A stretch of DNA of 64,000 bases from NCBI RefSeq assembly GCF_025583945.1, contig NZ_JAOEGU010000008.1:62001-126000 (forward strand), given 5' to 3'. The notes beneath the pieces are model-generated. The model saw nothing but the letters and a program-made list of their open reading frames with translations, did no database searches and was not told the DNA's origin. Shown piece by piece: positions 10,395-19,495 of the stretch (position 1 is the stretch's first letter; every line of letters begins with the position of its first letter). This DNA is from Methylobacter psychrophilus (GTDB taxonomy: Bacteria; Pseudomonadota; Gammaproteobacteria; Methylococcales; Methylomonadaceae). Both the position numbers and the translations under genes were made by a program.

Positions 10395-10559
10395 TCAAAT
10401 ATAGCTTCTCGGATGAATAATTTCCCTGTCACCACCTCCAACGTCCCAGAGTAAGGCGCTTGCTAAACGATATAAGCGAATATCACTTAACCTTAAGGTG
10501 ATTGCTAAGCTGCCTTTCAGTTTTTTCAGGATTGATTTTGAAAAGTTAAGTGTTATCAT
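10395..10559 (-). CDS. Possible small protein, 54 residues, antisense within the glycan operon gap
   Basis: This lies in a 321-base gap that interrupts the otherwise tightly packed operon. The minus strand has an ATG at 10559 preceded by AGGAG with a 7-base spacer, then 54 codons to TGA at 10395-10397. The product begins MITLNFSKSILKKLKG and is basic and amphipathic; I recognise no family. The ribosome binding site is the main support. It could equally be a remnant of an inserted element. No other gene is apparent in this gap apart from the short leader frame at its right end. Confidence 0.33.
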   Translation of the reverse strand: MITLNFSKSILKKLKGSLAITLRLSDIRLYRLASALLWDVGGGDREIIHPRSYI

Positions 10560-10638
10560 TCCTCTACTCCTCTGAAGGCTTTTTTCGCAAAAATAAGTCT
10601 ATCTTCAAAAGCGTTTTTTACTGCTTGGGAAATTATTT

Positions 10639-10713
10639 ATGTACAAGCCTATAGTTTCGTTTTATGCCACTTTTAATAAAGATATACCACACTTGTCAAA
10701 CAAACTACAATGA
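10639..10713 (+). CDS. Possible 24-residue leader peptide coupled to the next gene
   Basis: ATG at 10639, stop TGA at 10711-10713 overlapping the ATG of the glycosyltransferase at 10710 (ATGA). The start of the glycosyltransferase has no good ribosome binding site of its own, so translational coupling through this short frame is plausible. The product starts MYKPIVSFYATFNK. It could instead be the eroded end of a longer gene. Not recognisable. Confidence 0.3.
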   Translation: MYKPIVSFYATFNKDIPHLSNKLQ

Positions 10714-11615
10714 CTGAGCGATTGTCGGGTAAATCTCAGAGAGATGAGCTGCCTTTAGTAACAGTCGCCATGCCAATCTATAATGCAGGTAAATATTTAA
10801 GATTTGCTGTGCTTTCTATCGTCAATCAGACCTTTACCAATTGGGAGTTATTGATTATTGACGATGGTTCAACGGACAATGCGTTGCAAGATATTACAGA
10901 TATTAAAGATGTGCGAATTAAAATTTTCAGCGATGGTATTAATCGTGGTTTAGCGGCCCGCCTCAACGAATCAGCAGATATGGCCAGAGGCGTCTATTTT
11001 GCGCGTATGGACGGCGATGATATCTCTTATCCCGAGCGCTTTGCGCGGCAAATCACCACGTTACAAAATGATCCTGAGCTTGATTTGGTTGCTACTCGCG
11101 TTCTTACGATTGATGATAGTAATCAGGCAACAGGATTATTTCCCTTTGCAATTTCCCATGACGAAATATGTGCCCAACCTTGGCGTGGGTTCTATTTTTC
11201 ACATCCTACCTGGATGGGTAAAACAGCATGGTTTCGTAAGTATCGTTACACTGTACCTGGCCCCTTCTGCTGTGAAGATCAAGAATTACTGTTAAGAAGT
11301 TATCATGATAGTCGATTAGGTACCTTGGACGAAATCCTGTTCGCCTATCGCATCAGGAGTAAAACAGACTGGCAAAAATTGGCGAGAACACGGCGCACAG
11401 TTTTTATTGCCCAGTTACAACACTTTTCCAATTTGCACTTGTGGCATTTCTTGTTACTCTCAACAGTAGCTTTTATTGGTAAAATGATTAACGATTTTCT
11501 GAGAAAAATAAGTGCTTGTTCTTTTGAATCAAAACATTACATCACGGACGATGCTGCACTATCTAAGTGGAATAAGATTTTCGGCGAGCTTATAACGACG
11601 CTCAAAGCGCTATGA
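10710..11615 (+). CDS. Family 2 glycosyltransferase
   Basis: 301 residues. GT-A domain with VTVAMPIYNAGKYL (residues 17-30), IDDGSTD (50-56) and the metal-binding DGDD at 101-104. Much of the domain resembles WaaB/WbbD-type enzymes that decorate surface glycans, but the specificity is not readable. It ends in an ATGA overlap with the next gene, so the two are co-translated. Confidence 0.87.
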   Translation: MTERLSGKSQRDELPLVTVAMPIYNAGKYLRFAVLSIVNQTFTNWELLIIDDGSTDNALQDITDIKDVRIKIFSDGINRGLAARLNESADMARGVYFARMDGDDISYPERFARQITTLQNDPELDLVATRVLTIDDSNQATGLFPFAISHDEICAQPWRGFYFSHPTWMGKTAWFRKYRYTVPGPFCCEDQELLLRSYHDSRLGTLDEILFAYRIRSKTDWQKLARTRRTVFIAQLQHFSNLHLWHFLLLSTVAFIGKMINDFLRKISACSFESKHYITDDAALSKWNKIFGELITTLKAL

Positions 11616-12757
11616 AAAAAATCTGCTTCATTGCGACTATTCCTGCTGTTATCAATTCCTTTTTACGTGACCACATTCAGACTGCATCAGAAAATTATGA
11701 AGTAACTGTTGTCTGTAACTCTGAAGATAAATATTTTCTTGATGGTCTTAATGCACATCTTGTTCTGGTGCCTATTGAACGCAAACCATCACCATGGAAG
11801 GATTTACTCACTCTAATCGAACTACTCACATTATTTCGTCACGAGAAATTTGATATTGTTCATTCCCACATGCCAAAAACCGGGCTTTTAGGGATGCTGG
11901 CAGCTTGGTTGGTTGGCATACCTATTCGAATCCACACTTTTCATGGAGAGGTATGGGCAACACGAAGTGGTTTCCATCGAAAAACACTTAAATTATTTGA
12001 TCAATTAGTCGGATTACTGGCAACAGATATTTTAGCAGTTAGCCCATCCCAGCTAGATTTTTTGGTAAGTGAAGGAGTATTACCTTATGGCAAAGCAAAA
12101 ATAATTGGTGCCGGCTCTATTTGTGGCGTGGATCCATTACGCTTTCATCCCAACCTGAATGTCAGACAGAAAATTCGGGATCACTTAAAAATCGCACAAA
12201 ATGCTACAGTAATTTTATTTGTTGGACGATTAACCCATGATAAGGGAATGCTGGATCTGGCTATCGCTTTCAATGAAATTGCCGGATATCAAAAAAATGT
12301 AGTGTTATTGCTGGTAGGTGCAGAAGAAGACATTCCTTTTAATCGAATTCAGGAAATCTGCCATGCCGAACGTAATCGTCTCCACTATGTCAGCTTTACA
12401 GCTACACCAGAACATTACATGATGGCAGCAGATATTTTTTGTCTGCCTAGTTACCGTGAAGGTCTTCCCATGACTATACTTGAAGCAGCTGCCTGTGCCG
12501 TACCTGCTGTAGCATCCTGTATTTATGGTATTACCGATGCAGTAGAAGATGGCAAAACAGGATTATTGTTTTCAGCTGGAGATATCAAAGCTCTTACGCA
12601 ATCGTTGCTAACGTTGATAGATAATCAACATTTACGGTACGAAATGGGTGAGACTGCACGAGTACGTGCGCGACTATTATTTACAAGCTATAAAATTACT
12701 GAAAGCATAATTACCCTCTATAACGAGCTCTTGGCAGAGCGTTGTAATAAGTTATAA
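11612..12757 (+). CDS. Family 4 glycosyltransferase
   Basis: 381 residues with a 4-base overlap with the preceding gene. GT-B fold. The N-terminal half has the VHSHMPKTGLLGMLAA motif and HTFHGEVW typical of the branch related to WbpY/WcaL-type transferases. The C-terminal half has ILFVGRLTHDKGMLDLA and the donor-site LPSYREGLPMTILEAAAC with the EX7E pattern. Predicted cytoplasmic-face repeat-unit assembly; sugar unknown. In comparable clusters a GT4 of this kind sits just upstream of wbpV/wbpL/wbpM genes, as here. Confidence 0.88.
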   Translation: MKKICFIATIPAVINSFLRDHIQTASENYEVTVVCNSEDKYFLDGLNAHLVLVPIERKPSPWKDLLTLIELLTLFRHEKFDIVHSHMPKTGLLGMLAAWLVGIPIRIHTFHGEVWATRSGFHRKTLKLFDQLVGLLATDILAVSPSQLDFLVSEGVLPYGKAKIIGAGSICGVDPLRFHPNLNVRQKIRDHLKIAQNATVILFVGRLTHDKGMLDLAIAFNEIAGYQKNVVLLLVGAEEDIPFNRIQEICHAERNRLHYVSFTATPEHYMMAADIFCLPSYREGLPMTILEAAACAVPAVASCIYGITDAVEDGKTGLLFSAGDIKALTQSLLTLIDNQHLRYEMGETARVRARLLFTSYKITESIITLYNELLAERCNKL

Positions 12758-12766
12758 GGGAATATA

Positions 12767-13744
12767 TTGCACAGCACATTTAGCTCAATGCCAAAAATGA
12801 TACTTGTTAGCGGTGCTAACGGCTTTGTTGGCGAATCGCTCTGTATTGAGTTACTTCGACAAGGACAAGCAGTACGTGCTGCGGTGCGCTGTGCAAAAAT
12901 ACCTGTTGCAAATAGCGAGACCGTATCAATCGGAGAGATAACCCATGAAACGGATTGGACGGATGCCTTATCTGGCACCAGGGTAGTCATTCATCTTGCT
13001 GCTCGGGTACATGTGATGGAAGATAGTAGTATTGATGCTTTATCCGAGTTTCGCAAAGTAAATGTTGAGGGTACTTTAAATCTGGCCCGGCAGGCAATTG
13101 CTGCTGGTGTAAAGCGATTTATATTCATAAGTTCAATTAAAGTGAACGGTGAAAGTACCTGCTTTGGCCATCCTTATACCGCTGAAGATGAGTCTGCACC
13201 AATTGACTCTTACGGTATTTCCAAATATGAAGCAGAAGAAGCATTACGACAATTAGCCAAGGAAACCGGGCTGGAAATCGTGATCATTCGCCCGCCATTA
13301 GTTTACGGTCCCGGTGTGAAAGCCAATTTTCACAGTATAATGTATTGGCTGGAGAAAGGCATTCCGTTACCTCTGGGTGCAATTGATAATAAACGCAGTT
13401 TTATTGCCCTGGATAACCTGGTTGATTTAATCGTCACTTGCACAACTCACCCCTCAGCGGCTAACCAAACATTTTTAGCCGCAGATGGTGAAGACCTGTC
13501 TACAACCGAATTATTACAACGCTTGGGCATAGCCTTGGGCAAGCCGGCGAGGCTGCTGCCAATATCGGTATGGTTCTTAAATACTACCGCTATACTATTA
13601 GGCAAGCATGATGTGGCCCAGCGTTTGTGCAATTCGCTTCAGGTCGACGCGGGCAAAACATATAAACTTTTAGATTGGCAACCACCGGTGAGCGTAGATG
13701 ATGCTTTAAAAAAAACTGCGGCAGATTTTTTACAAAAATTATAA
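12767..13744 (+). CDS. NAD-dependent epimerase/dehydratase (extended SDR), WbpV-like
   Basis: 325 residues. The TTG start at 12767 is preceded by AAGGG about 8 bases upstream; an ATG at 12788 is a possible alternative. Glycine motif SGANGFVGE near residues 15-23, then the catalytic SSIKVNG serine and YGISK tyrosine-lysine pair. The gene order SDR, WecA-like transferase, large dehydratase matches wbpV-wbpL-wbpM of Pseudomonas O-antigen clusters. There WbpV reduces the 4-keto product of WbpM to UDP-N-acetyl-quinovosamine, or a related epimer is made. The family is certain; the exact product is inferred from order. Confidence 0.87.
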   Translation: MHSTFSSMPKMILVSGANGFVGESLCIELLRQGQAVRAAVRCAKIPVANSETVSIGEITHETDWTDALSGTRVVIHLAARVHVMEDSSIDALSEFRKVNVEGTLNLARQAIAAGVKRFIFISSIKVNGESTCFGHPYTAEDESAPIDSYGISKYEAEEALRQLAKETGLEIVIIRPPLVYGPGVKANFHSIMYWLEKGIPLPLGAIDNKRSFIALDNLVDLIVTCTTHPSAANQTFLAADGEDLSTTELLQRLGIALGKPARLLPISVWFLNTTAILLGKHDVAQRLCNSLQVDAGKTYKLLDWQPPVSVDDALKKTAADFLQKL

Positions 13745-13846
13745 GCCGTTTAATCCAAGCCTTTCAGTATCCGGTTTTAAGACTTGCCTTACTGGCCCTA
13801 TTTTTCAAATCAATACTTAACCAACAATTAATTAAACGAGGTATAA

Positions 13847-14872
13847 ATGATTTTTGGGTGGTTTCTTTTGCTAACCAGTGCAATATCTTGGGCGCTTACC
13901 GGATTTTTACGCAGATATGCCTTGGCACAGAACTTAATCGATATTCCTAATGAGCGCAGCTCTCACTCGATACCTACACCCCGGGGCGGAGGCCTTGCTA
14001 TTGTAATATCGTTGCTGGCTGCCCTACCGATTTTAAACAGGCTTGATTTGCTTGCCACTAATGTATTGGTAGCCTTATGGGGTGCCGGATGCGCGGTTGC
14101 AGTAACCGGCTTTCTGGATGATCACGGACATATTGCCGCACGCTGGCGCTTATTGGTACATTTTTGCGCAGCGGTTTGGGGACTTTATTGGCTGGGCGGT
14201 TTTCCTACACTTACCGTTTTTGGATATTTGATTGATTTAGGCTGGCTTGGTTATGTGCTTGCTGTTATTTATATAGTTTGGCTACTTAATTTATATAATT
14301 TTATGGATGGTATTGATGGCCTGGCAAGCATTGAAGCGGTTACAGTCTGCGCTAGCGGCGCTTTGATGGTATGGCTGGTAAGGCCGGATTTAACGGCCTG
14401 GATGTTACCTGCCCTGCTGGCAGCATCAGTATTTGGCTTTCTTTTATGGAACTTTCCTCCGGCACGGATTTTTATGGGAGACGCGGGCAGCGGATTTTTA
14501 GGTATCACTTTGGCGCTACTTTCAATACAAGCAGCATGGATTGATGCTCAGTTAATATGGGTCTGGCTAATTTTATTAGGTGTATTTATTGTCGATGCAA
14601 CCATTACCTTATGCCGCCGTGTACACCGTGGCGAAAAGTTTTATAAAGCCCATTGCAGTCATGCCTATCAGTTTGCCTCTCGTATCCTGGGTGCTCATCG
14701 TCCCGTTACACTGGCTGTCTGTGCTATTAATATTTTCTGGTTACTACCTGTTGCTGCGCTGGTTGCATTAGAAAAACTGGATGGTATTGTGGGTATGGTA
14801 GTGTCTTATTTACCGTTATTTTTATTAGCGTATCGTTATAAAGCCGGTGATTGGCAAGCCCAAGACAGATAG
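13847..14872 (+). CDS. Undecaprenyl-phosphate sugar-1-phosphate transferase (WecA/WbpL-like)
   Basis: 341 residues, about 10-11 membrane spans. It has the MraY/WecA family signatures: RSSHSIPTPRGGGLA (residues 37-51), the aspartate pair FLDD (Asp91-Asp92) for magnesium, NFMDGIDGLAS (151-161) and FMGDAGSGFLG. It loads the first sugar phosphate of the repeat unit onto undecaprenyl phosphate at the inner membrane. The neighbouring SDR and WbpM homologues suggest a 6-deoxy-N-acetylhexosamine as that sugar. Start ATG with GAGG about 7 bases upstream. Confidence 0.92.
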   Translation: MIFGWFLLLTSAISWALTGFLRRYALAQNLIDIPNERSSHSIPTPRGGGLAIVISLLAALPILNRLDLLATNVLVALWGAGCAVAVTGFLDDHGHIAARWRLLVHFCAAVWGLYWLGGFPTLTVFGYLIDLGWLGYVLAVIYIVWLLNLYNFMDGIDGLASIEAVTVCASGALMVWLVRPDLTAWMLPALLAASVFGFLLWNFPPARIFMGDAGSGFLGITLALLSIQAAWIDAQLIWVWLILLGVFIVDATITLCRRVHRGEKFYKAHCSHAYQFASRILGAHRPVTLAVCAINIFWLLPVAALVALEKLDGIVGMVVSYLPLFLLAYRYKAGDWQAQDR

Positions 14873-14949
14873 CGCCGATGTAGTTGTTGAATCGCGTATA
14901 ATAGAATTAGTTATTAATAAGAGTCAGGATAGAAAATCAGGGATAATTT

Positions 14950-16953
14950 ATGATGTCACGATTAGCGCACTGGCTTATTGATCTTTCACGGCGAAATAAA
15001 GCAATTATTCTAATCAGCACTGATGTGTTTTTTGTCGTGATTGCACTGTGGGCAGCTTTTTCTTTGCGTTGGGGCGAACTATATATCCCCAAAGGCGATG
15101 AGTGGTATTTATTTGCTGTGGCACCAGTTATTGCCATACCTATTTTTGCCAAGCTAGGTTTATACCGTACTATTATTCGCTATATTGAAATTAGCGCGTT
15201 ATGGACCATAATTCAGGCAACGACACTTTATGCACTCGTTTTTGCGTTTATCTTGTATGAATCCGGCATCCAAGTAATCCCTCGAACAGTATCGCCGCTA
15301 AACTGGCTACTTATTATGATGTTGGTGGGCAGCAGTCGTTTTTTTGCCCACTGGTGGTTAGGGGAAACTTATTTTCGCTTGGGGGGGAATCGACGTACGA
15401 CTGAATCGACTAAAAAAAATGTGGTGATTTATGGTGCCGGTAGTGCGGGGGTACAACTGGCTTCTGCGCTTGCCTACGGACGTGATTTCAGATCGGTCGC
15501 TTTTATTGATGATGATAAATCACTACACAAAAGAAAAGTGAATGGCTTACGAATATATCCGCTAAGTTCTTTGGGTTATTTAATAGAGCGCTATCAGGTT
15601 TCAGATGTTTTATTGGCCATGCCTTCAGCAAAACGGGCACGTATCAGTGAACTTATCCGTTTACTGGAGCCTTATGCGATTCATGTAATGTCAATGCCTG
15701 GATTATCTGACATTGCCCAAGGCAGAGTCACTGTTGATGCCCTTCAGGAAGTCGATATTGCCGATCTTTTGGGCCGCCCACCGGTAGCCCCTGATCAAGC
15801 ACTGCTTAAGTCCACGATTACTGATAAAGTAGTTATGGTGACTGGTGCAGGGGGCTCTATAGGATCAGAGTTATGTCGGCAGATCATTCAGTTACAGCCA
15901 CTTGTGCTGATTCTTTTTGAGGTTAGTGAATTCGCTCTTTATGCCATAGAGAAAGAACTGCATCACCTGCTAACCAAAGCTTCAAAATCCATAGAAATTA
16001 TTACCATTCTTGGTTCAGTAACCAACGCTCAACGCATTGAAAAAGTCTGCAAGGCTTTTAAGGTTCAAACAATTTATCATGCCGCAGCTTATAAACATGT
16101 GCCGATGGTAGAGAAAAACCCTGGCGAAGCTATCTGGAATAATATTTTTGGAACATTATATGCGGCCCAAGCGGCAATAAATGCAGAGGTAGAGCTATTT
16201 GTTTTAATTTCAACAGATAAAGCCGTAAGACCAACCAATACCATGGGGGCAACCAAGCGTTTTGCCGAACTCATTTTGCAGGCGTTGAGCCTGAAAGCGG
16301 AATATCAGGCCATCAGGGATGCAAAAGAAACAGCCATACCGGAAGCGATTGTAAAAACCCGTTTTACAATGGTTAGATTTGGTAATGTTTTAGGTTCGTC
16401 CGGATCTGTGGTTCCTTTATTTAGAGAACAAATAGCGAGGGGTGGCCCGGTAACCGTTACTGATGCAAGAATTATTCGTTATTTTATGACAATACCAGAG
16501 GCGTCACAGTTGGTTATTCAAGCTGGGGCTTTAGCTAAAGGCGGCGATGTATTTGTGCTGGATATGGGCGCACCTATCCGTATTCTTGATTTGGCAAAAA
16601 GAATGATTCATTTAAGCGGCTTGGAAATAAAAGATGAAGATTATCCGTCGGGTGACATAGAAATTAGCTTTACCGGATTGAGACCAGGGGAAAAGCTTTA
16701 TGAAGAGCTATTAATTGGCAACAATGTCTCGGAAACCAGCCACCCAAGAATTATGCGTGCCGAAGAACAGATTATTCCTTGGGCTGAACTTGGAAAAATG
16801 CTGAACATTCTGGAACAGGCAACCAAGGATGATGATTTTGAGCGTGCCAGAGAAATATTTAAGCTGGCTGTTTGCGGTTTTGTGCCGCAGTGCAAAATTG
16901 AGGATTTACTATCGAAACAACCTGGCGACACCATTAATAACATCACTAATTAA
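14950..16953 (+). CDS. wbpM: Membrane-bound UDP-N-acetylglucosamine 4,6-dehydratase (WbpM/CapD family)
   Basis: 667 residues, full length for the family. There are four membrane spans in the first 140 residues. A first Rossmann segment VVIYGAGSAGVQLA is followed by the catalytic SDR domain with VTGAGGSIGSEL near residue 298. The usual YxxxK is replaced by the MGATK variant (TNTMGATKR), as in WbpM/FlaA1-type dehydratases, where the active-site tyrosine is a methionine. It converts UDP-GlcNAc to the 4-keto-6-deoxy intermediate feeding the SDR encoded just upstream. Last gene of the glycan operon. Confidence 0.93.
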   Translation: MMSRLAHWLIDLSRRNKAIILISTDVFFVVIALWAAFSLRWGELYIPKGDEWYLFAVAPVIAIPIFAKLGLYRTIIRYIEISALWTIIQATTLYALVFAFILYESGIQVIPRTVSPLNWLLIMMLVGSSRFFAHWWLGETYFRLGGNRRTTESTKKNVVIYGAGSAGVQLASALAYGRDFRSVAFIDDDKSLHKRKVNGLRIYPLSSLGYLIERYQVSDVLLAMPSAKRARISELIRLLEPYAIHVMSMPGLSDIAQGRVTVDALQEVDIADLLGRPPVAPDQALLKSTITDKVVMVTGAGGSIGSELCRQIIQLQPLVLILFEVSEFALYAIEKELHHLLTKASKSIEIITILGSVTNAQRIEKVCKAFKVQTIYHAAAYKHVPMVEKNPGEAIWNNIFGTLYAAQAAINAEVELFVLISTDKAVRPTNTMGATKRFAELILQALSLKAEYQAIRDAKETAIPEAIVKTRFTMVRFGNVLGSSGSVVPLFREQIARGGPVTVTDARIIRYFMTIPEASQLVIQAGALAKGGDVFVLDMGAPIRILDLAKRMIHLSGLEIKDEDYPSGDIEISFTGLRPGEKLYEELLIGNNVSETSHPRIMRAEEQIIPWAELGKMLNILEQATKDDDFERAREIFKLAVCGFVPQCKIEDLLSKQPGDTINNITN

Positions 16954-16963
16954 AAGCTACAGG

Positions 16964-17001
16964 CAAAAAAAAACCTCCCGATGCGTTACCGCAAAGGGAG
17001 G
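16964..17001 (-). terminator. Rho-independent terminator of the small membrane-protein gene
   Basis: CCTCCC at 16974-16979 pairs with GGGAGG at 16996-17001. Read on the minus strand the hairpin is followed by a run of nine to ten T (A-run at 16964-16973 on the given strand). It sits 75 bases downstream of the 50-residue gene at 17229-17077, so that gene appears to be an independent transcript. Confidence 0.75.
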
Positions 17002-17076
17002 TGGAAATTCAAGCAGAGCGTTATGAGGAGGACTGCTTGGAGGTATAACACCAGGAGGTAGTTAAATTTTTAGCGC

Positions 17077-17229
17077 TTAATTGCTTAGTTTTGTTCTCAT
17101 TACAATATTGCTATAAATAGCAGCGCTGGCGAACAGTACGGTCGAAATAATGAATTGACCGGAAATAAAGCTCCAGATACCGGCAATAAAAATTAAGCCA
17201 ATAATTATGTCTTTGTTAACGTTGCTCAT
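17077..17229 (-). CDS. Small membrane protein of 50 residues, unknown function
   Basis: ATG at 17229 with AAGGA about 8 bases upstream, stop TAA at 17077. The product starts MSNVNKDIIIGLIFIAG and has two hydrophobic stretches (about 7-22 and 25-43) and a short basic tail. A rho-independent terminator follows on the same strand, which supports a real gene. No family recognised. It lies between wbpM and a LysR gene, transcribed opposite to both. Confidence 0.62.
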   Translation of the reverse strand: MSNVNKDIIIGLIFIAGIWSFISGQFIISTVLFASAAIYSNIVMRTKLSN

Positions 17230-17324
17230 TAAATTGATCCTTTAAAAAGTTTAAAAAATTTTTATTCAGCTTTGTTGCTGTTTTACAAATCTTGTTACTT
17301 GGTTACTACTATACAGAGATATTT

Positions 17325-17336
17325 ATTGTATACAAT
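17325..17336. promoter_or_regulatory. Palindromic operator candidate ATTGTATACAAT
   Basis: A perfect 12-base palindrome in the divergent space between the small membrane-protein gene and the LysR gene. It resembles the TNGTATACNA boxes bound by several GntR/FCD regulators. No such regulator is in the window, so the binding protein is unknown, and the palindrome may be chance in AT-rich DNA. Confidence 0.35.
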
Positions 17337-17475
17337 ATGCTAAATAATAAATTGATTGTTTCTTGTTTAGAAATAGTGTGTAATGTCAAGACTTTTATTG
17401 ATGCAAAAAGCGCAGGAGACCTGTTGCAGTCTGAAAACTGCAAATAGTAGCTCACGCCTTATTAACGAGGTTTAA

Positions 17476-18384
17476 TTGGATAAATTAACGAGCATGACCG
17501 TTTTCGTTCGTGTCGCCAAAGCAGGAAGTTTTGCGGGTGGTGCTCGCGATCTGGGGATTTCCAGGGCGATGGCAACCAAGCATATTATGCAACTTGAAGG
17601 GAGTCTGGGAACGCGATTAATTAATCGTACTACCCGAAGTTTAAGCCTGACCGAGGTTGGCGTATCTTATCTTGAACGCTGCCAGCAAGTGCTGCTGGAT
17701 GTAGAAGAAATGGAATCGGCAGTAACGCATTTGCAGACAGAGCCGCGAGGCGTATTAAAAATCAGTGCACCACCCGCTATTGGTGCTACTCATATTGCGC
17801 GAGCAGTAGCTGAATTTTTAAAAATACATACCGATTTAACGGTTGAGATGATTTTGCAGGGCAGTCCTGGTGATTTGATTGACGAAGGTATTGATGTTGC
17901 TATTTTTCTGGGCGCCCTGGATGATACCAGCATGGTGGCCCGAAAATTAGCCAGCTCATCGTTGGTGGTTTGCGGGTCACCGGACTATTTAGAACGTTAC
18001 GGCATTCCACAAACACCGGAAGATTTGGCAGGGCATAGCTGCCTGGTTAATTGGGCTATTTCACCACGCAATAAATGGCAATTTAAATGTGAAACAGGAT
18101 CTAAGGTCGTGACTGTTACCGGAAGAATGCAGGCTAATGCGGCTCATCCAATCCGTATTGCGGCAATTAACGGCTTGGGTTTAGTCATGTTGCCTACTTA
18201 TATTGTCGGTAAGGATATTGAAAATGGCACACTAAAAATAGTCTTGGGAAATTATCCATTGCCACCTTTAGATATACACGCCGTCTATCCGCATAGAAAA
18301 TATTTGTCTGCTAAAGTTAAAAGTTTTATGGACTTTTTACAAGACTGGCTTGAGCATCGCGTGAGTATGCCGGGAACCGAATAA
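17476..18384 (+). CDS. LysR-family transcriptional regulator
   Basis: 302 residues. TTG start with GAGG 6-8 bases upstream. The N-terminal winged helix (residues 1-60) has SFAGGARDLGISRAMATKHI as recognition region and LINRTTRSLSLTEVG after it. The remainder is the LysR substrate-binding domain. The pattern of the effector domain resembles the DsdC/AaeR-like CrgA group, common next to detoxification genes. It overlaps the methyltransferase start by one base, so both are co-transcribed. Effector unknown. Confidence 0.9.
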   Translation: MDKLTSMTVFVRVAKAGSFAGGARDLGISRAMATKHIMQLEGSLGTRLINRTTRSLSLTEVGVSYLERCQQVLLDVEEMESAVTHLQTEPRGVLKISAPPAIGATHIARAVAEFLKIHTDLTVEMILQGSPGDLIDEGIDVAIFLGALDDTSMVARKLASSSLVVCGSPDYLERYGIPQTPEDLAGHSCLVNWAISPRNKWQFKCETGSKVVTVTGRMQANAAHPIRIAAINGLGLVMLPTYIVGKDIENGTLKIVLGNYPLPPLDIHAVYPHRKYLSAKVKSFMDFLQDWLEHRVSMPGTE

Positions 18385-18962
18385 TGGACGCTGTAATTTG
18401 CAAATGGAATCATACTTATAGTCAGCTTGTGCAGACGAGTTATCAGCCGGCACAAATTCTGACTGAAAATGATTTTTTGCTGCCAACAACCGGAACAGCT
18501 CTGGATTTGGCTTGTGGTTTGGGGGCTAATGCCGTTTTTTTGGCACAACATGGCTTGGCGGTGACTGCCTGGGATATTTCTTTTGTCGCCATAGATAAAT
18601 TAACGACTTATGCAGCCCAACAAGGGCTAAATATCAATGCATGCCAAGAAAAAATCGTCGCCGATAGCTTTACAGAATGCTCTTTTGATGTCATCGTTGT
18701 GAGTCGATTTCTTGACCGTACTCTAACTGATGCGATAATAGGAGCACTTAAACCGGATGGATTGCTTTTTTATCAGACTTTTACACAAGAAAAAACCAGT
18801 CAAAACTCTCCCAACAATCCCGATTATCTACTTGGCTGTAGTGAGCTGTTGGAACTATTTTCACCATTAAAGGTCGTTTTTTACCGTGAAAACGCTTTAA
18901 TCGGCGAACAACTACGGGGCTTAAGAAACGAGGCCCAGTTTGTCGGCCAAAAACGCAAATAA
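18384..18962 (+). CDS. Class I SAM-dependent methyltransferase
   Basis: 192 residues, overlapping the LysR stop (TAATG). SAM-binding motif I is ALDLACGLGANAVFLA (residues 39-54), and the motif II region VTAWDISFVAI follows. The domain resembles TehB-like small-molecule methyltransferases (methyltransferase domain 25 type). It is followed by a rhodanese 13 bases later. LysR, methyltransferase and rhodanese look like one transcript, perhaps for handling a sulfur, tellurium or other chalcogen compound; that role is inference. Confidence 0.83.
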   Translation: MDAVICKWNHTYSQLVQTSYQPAQILTENDFLLPTTGTALDLACGLGANAVFLAQHGLAVTAWDISFVAIDKLTTYAAQQGLNINACQEKIVADSFTECSFDVIVVSRFLDRTLTDAIIGALKPDGLLFYQTFTQEKTSQNSPNNPDYLLGCSELLELFSPLKVVFYRENALIGEQLRGLRNEAQFVGQKRK

Positions 18963-18975
18963 TTGGTAAAACACC

Positions 18976-19368
18976 ATGATAGAAAATTTAACGCCGCAAC
19001 AGTCATGGAATTTGTTGCAACAAGACACAGATGCCGTATTGGTGGATGTACGTACAAAAGTTGAACATGCTTTTGTTGGTCATCCTTTGGGTGCAGTTCA
19101 TATTGCCTGGAAAGAGGCACCTGACTGGCAGGTTAACTTAACGTTTGTTGCCGAAGTCAAAAAGCTTGTTCCTGATAAAAGCACACCGGTTTTATTACTA
19201 TGTCGAAGCGGTCAGCGCTCGCTGGATGCAGCAAAAGCACTTGAAGAGGCCGGATATCAACGTCTTGTCAATATAATCGATGGTTTTGAAGGTCCTTTGG
19301 ATCAACATAATCATCGAGGTAATATGGGTGGCTGGCGCTTCAACAATTTGCCGTGGGTGCAGAGTTAA
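18976..19368 (+). CDS. Rhodanese-like sulfurtransferase domain protein
   Basis: 130 residues, a single rhodanese domain. The active-site loop LLLCRSGQRS places the catalytic cysteine at residue 76. The CRSGQRS loop of six residues after Cys fits sulfurtransferases rather than phosphatases. No signal peptide. The N-terminal motif VLVDVRTKVE and C-terminal GFEGPLD are conserved in the single-domain family. It probably carries persulfide sulfur; partner unknown. Confidence 0.88.
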   Translation: MIENLTPQQSWNLLQQDTDAVLVDVRTKVEHAFVGHPLGAVHIAWKEAPDWQVNLTFVAEVKKLVPDKSTPVLLLCRSGQRSLDAAKALEEAGYQRLVNIIDGFEGPLDQHNHRGNMGGWRFNNLPWVQS

Positions 19369-19495
19369 TCACGACACTTTTGCACAGGCTAAAAAACAGC
19401 CAAGCAGGTTTCAACCCACAAACACACCAAGATACAAAGGGTACGTAAAATCTACCCAACACTTATTTTATTAAACCCATTAGAGTACACAAAAA

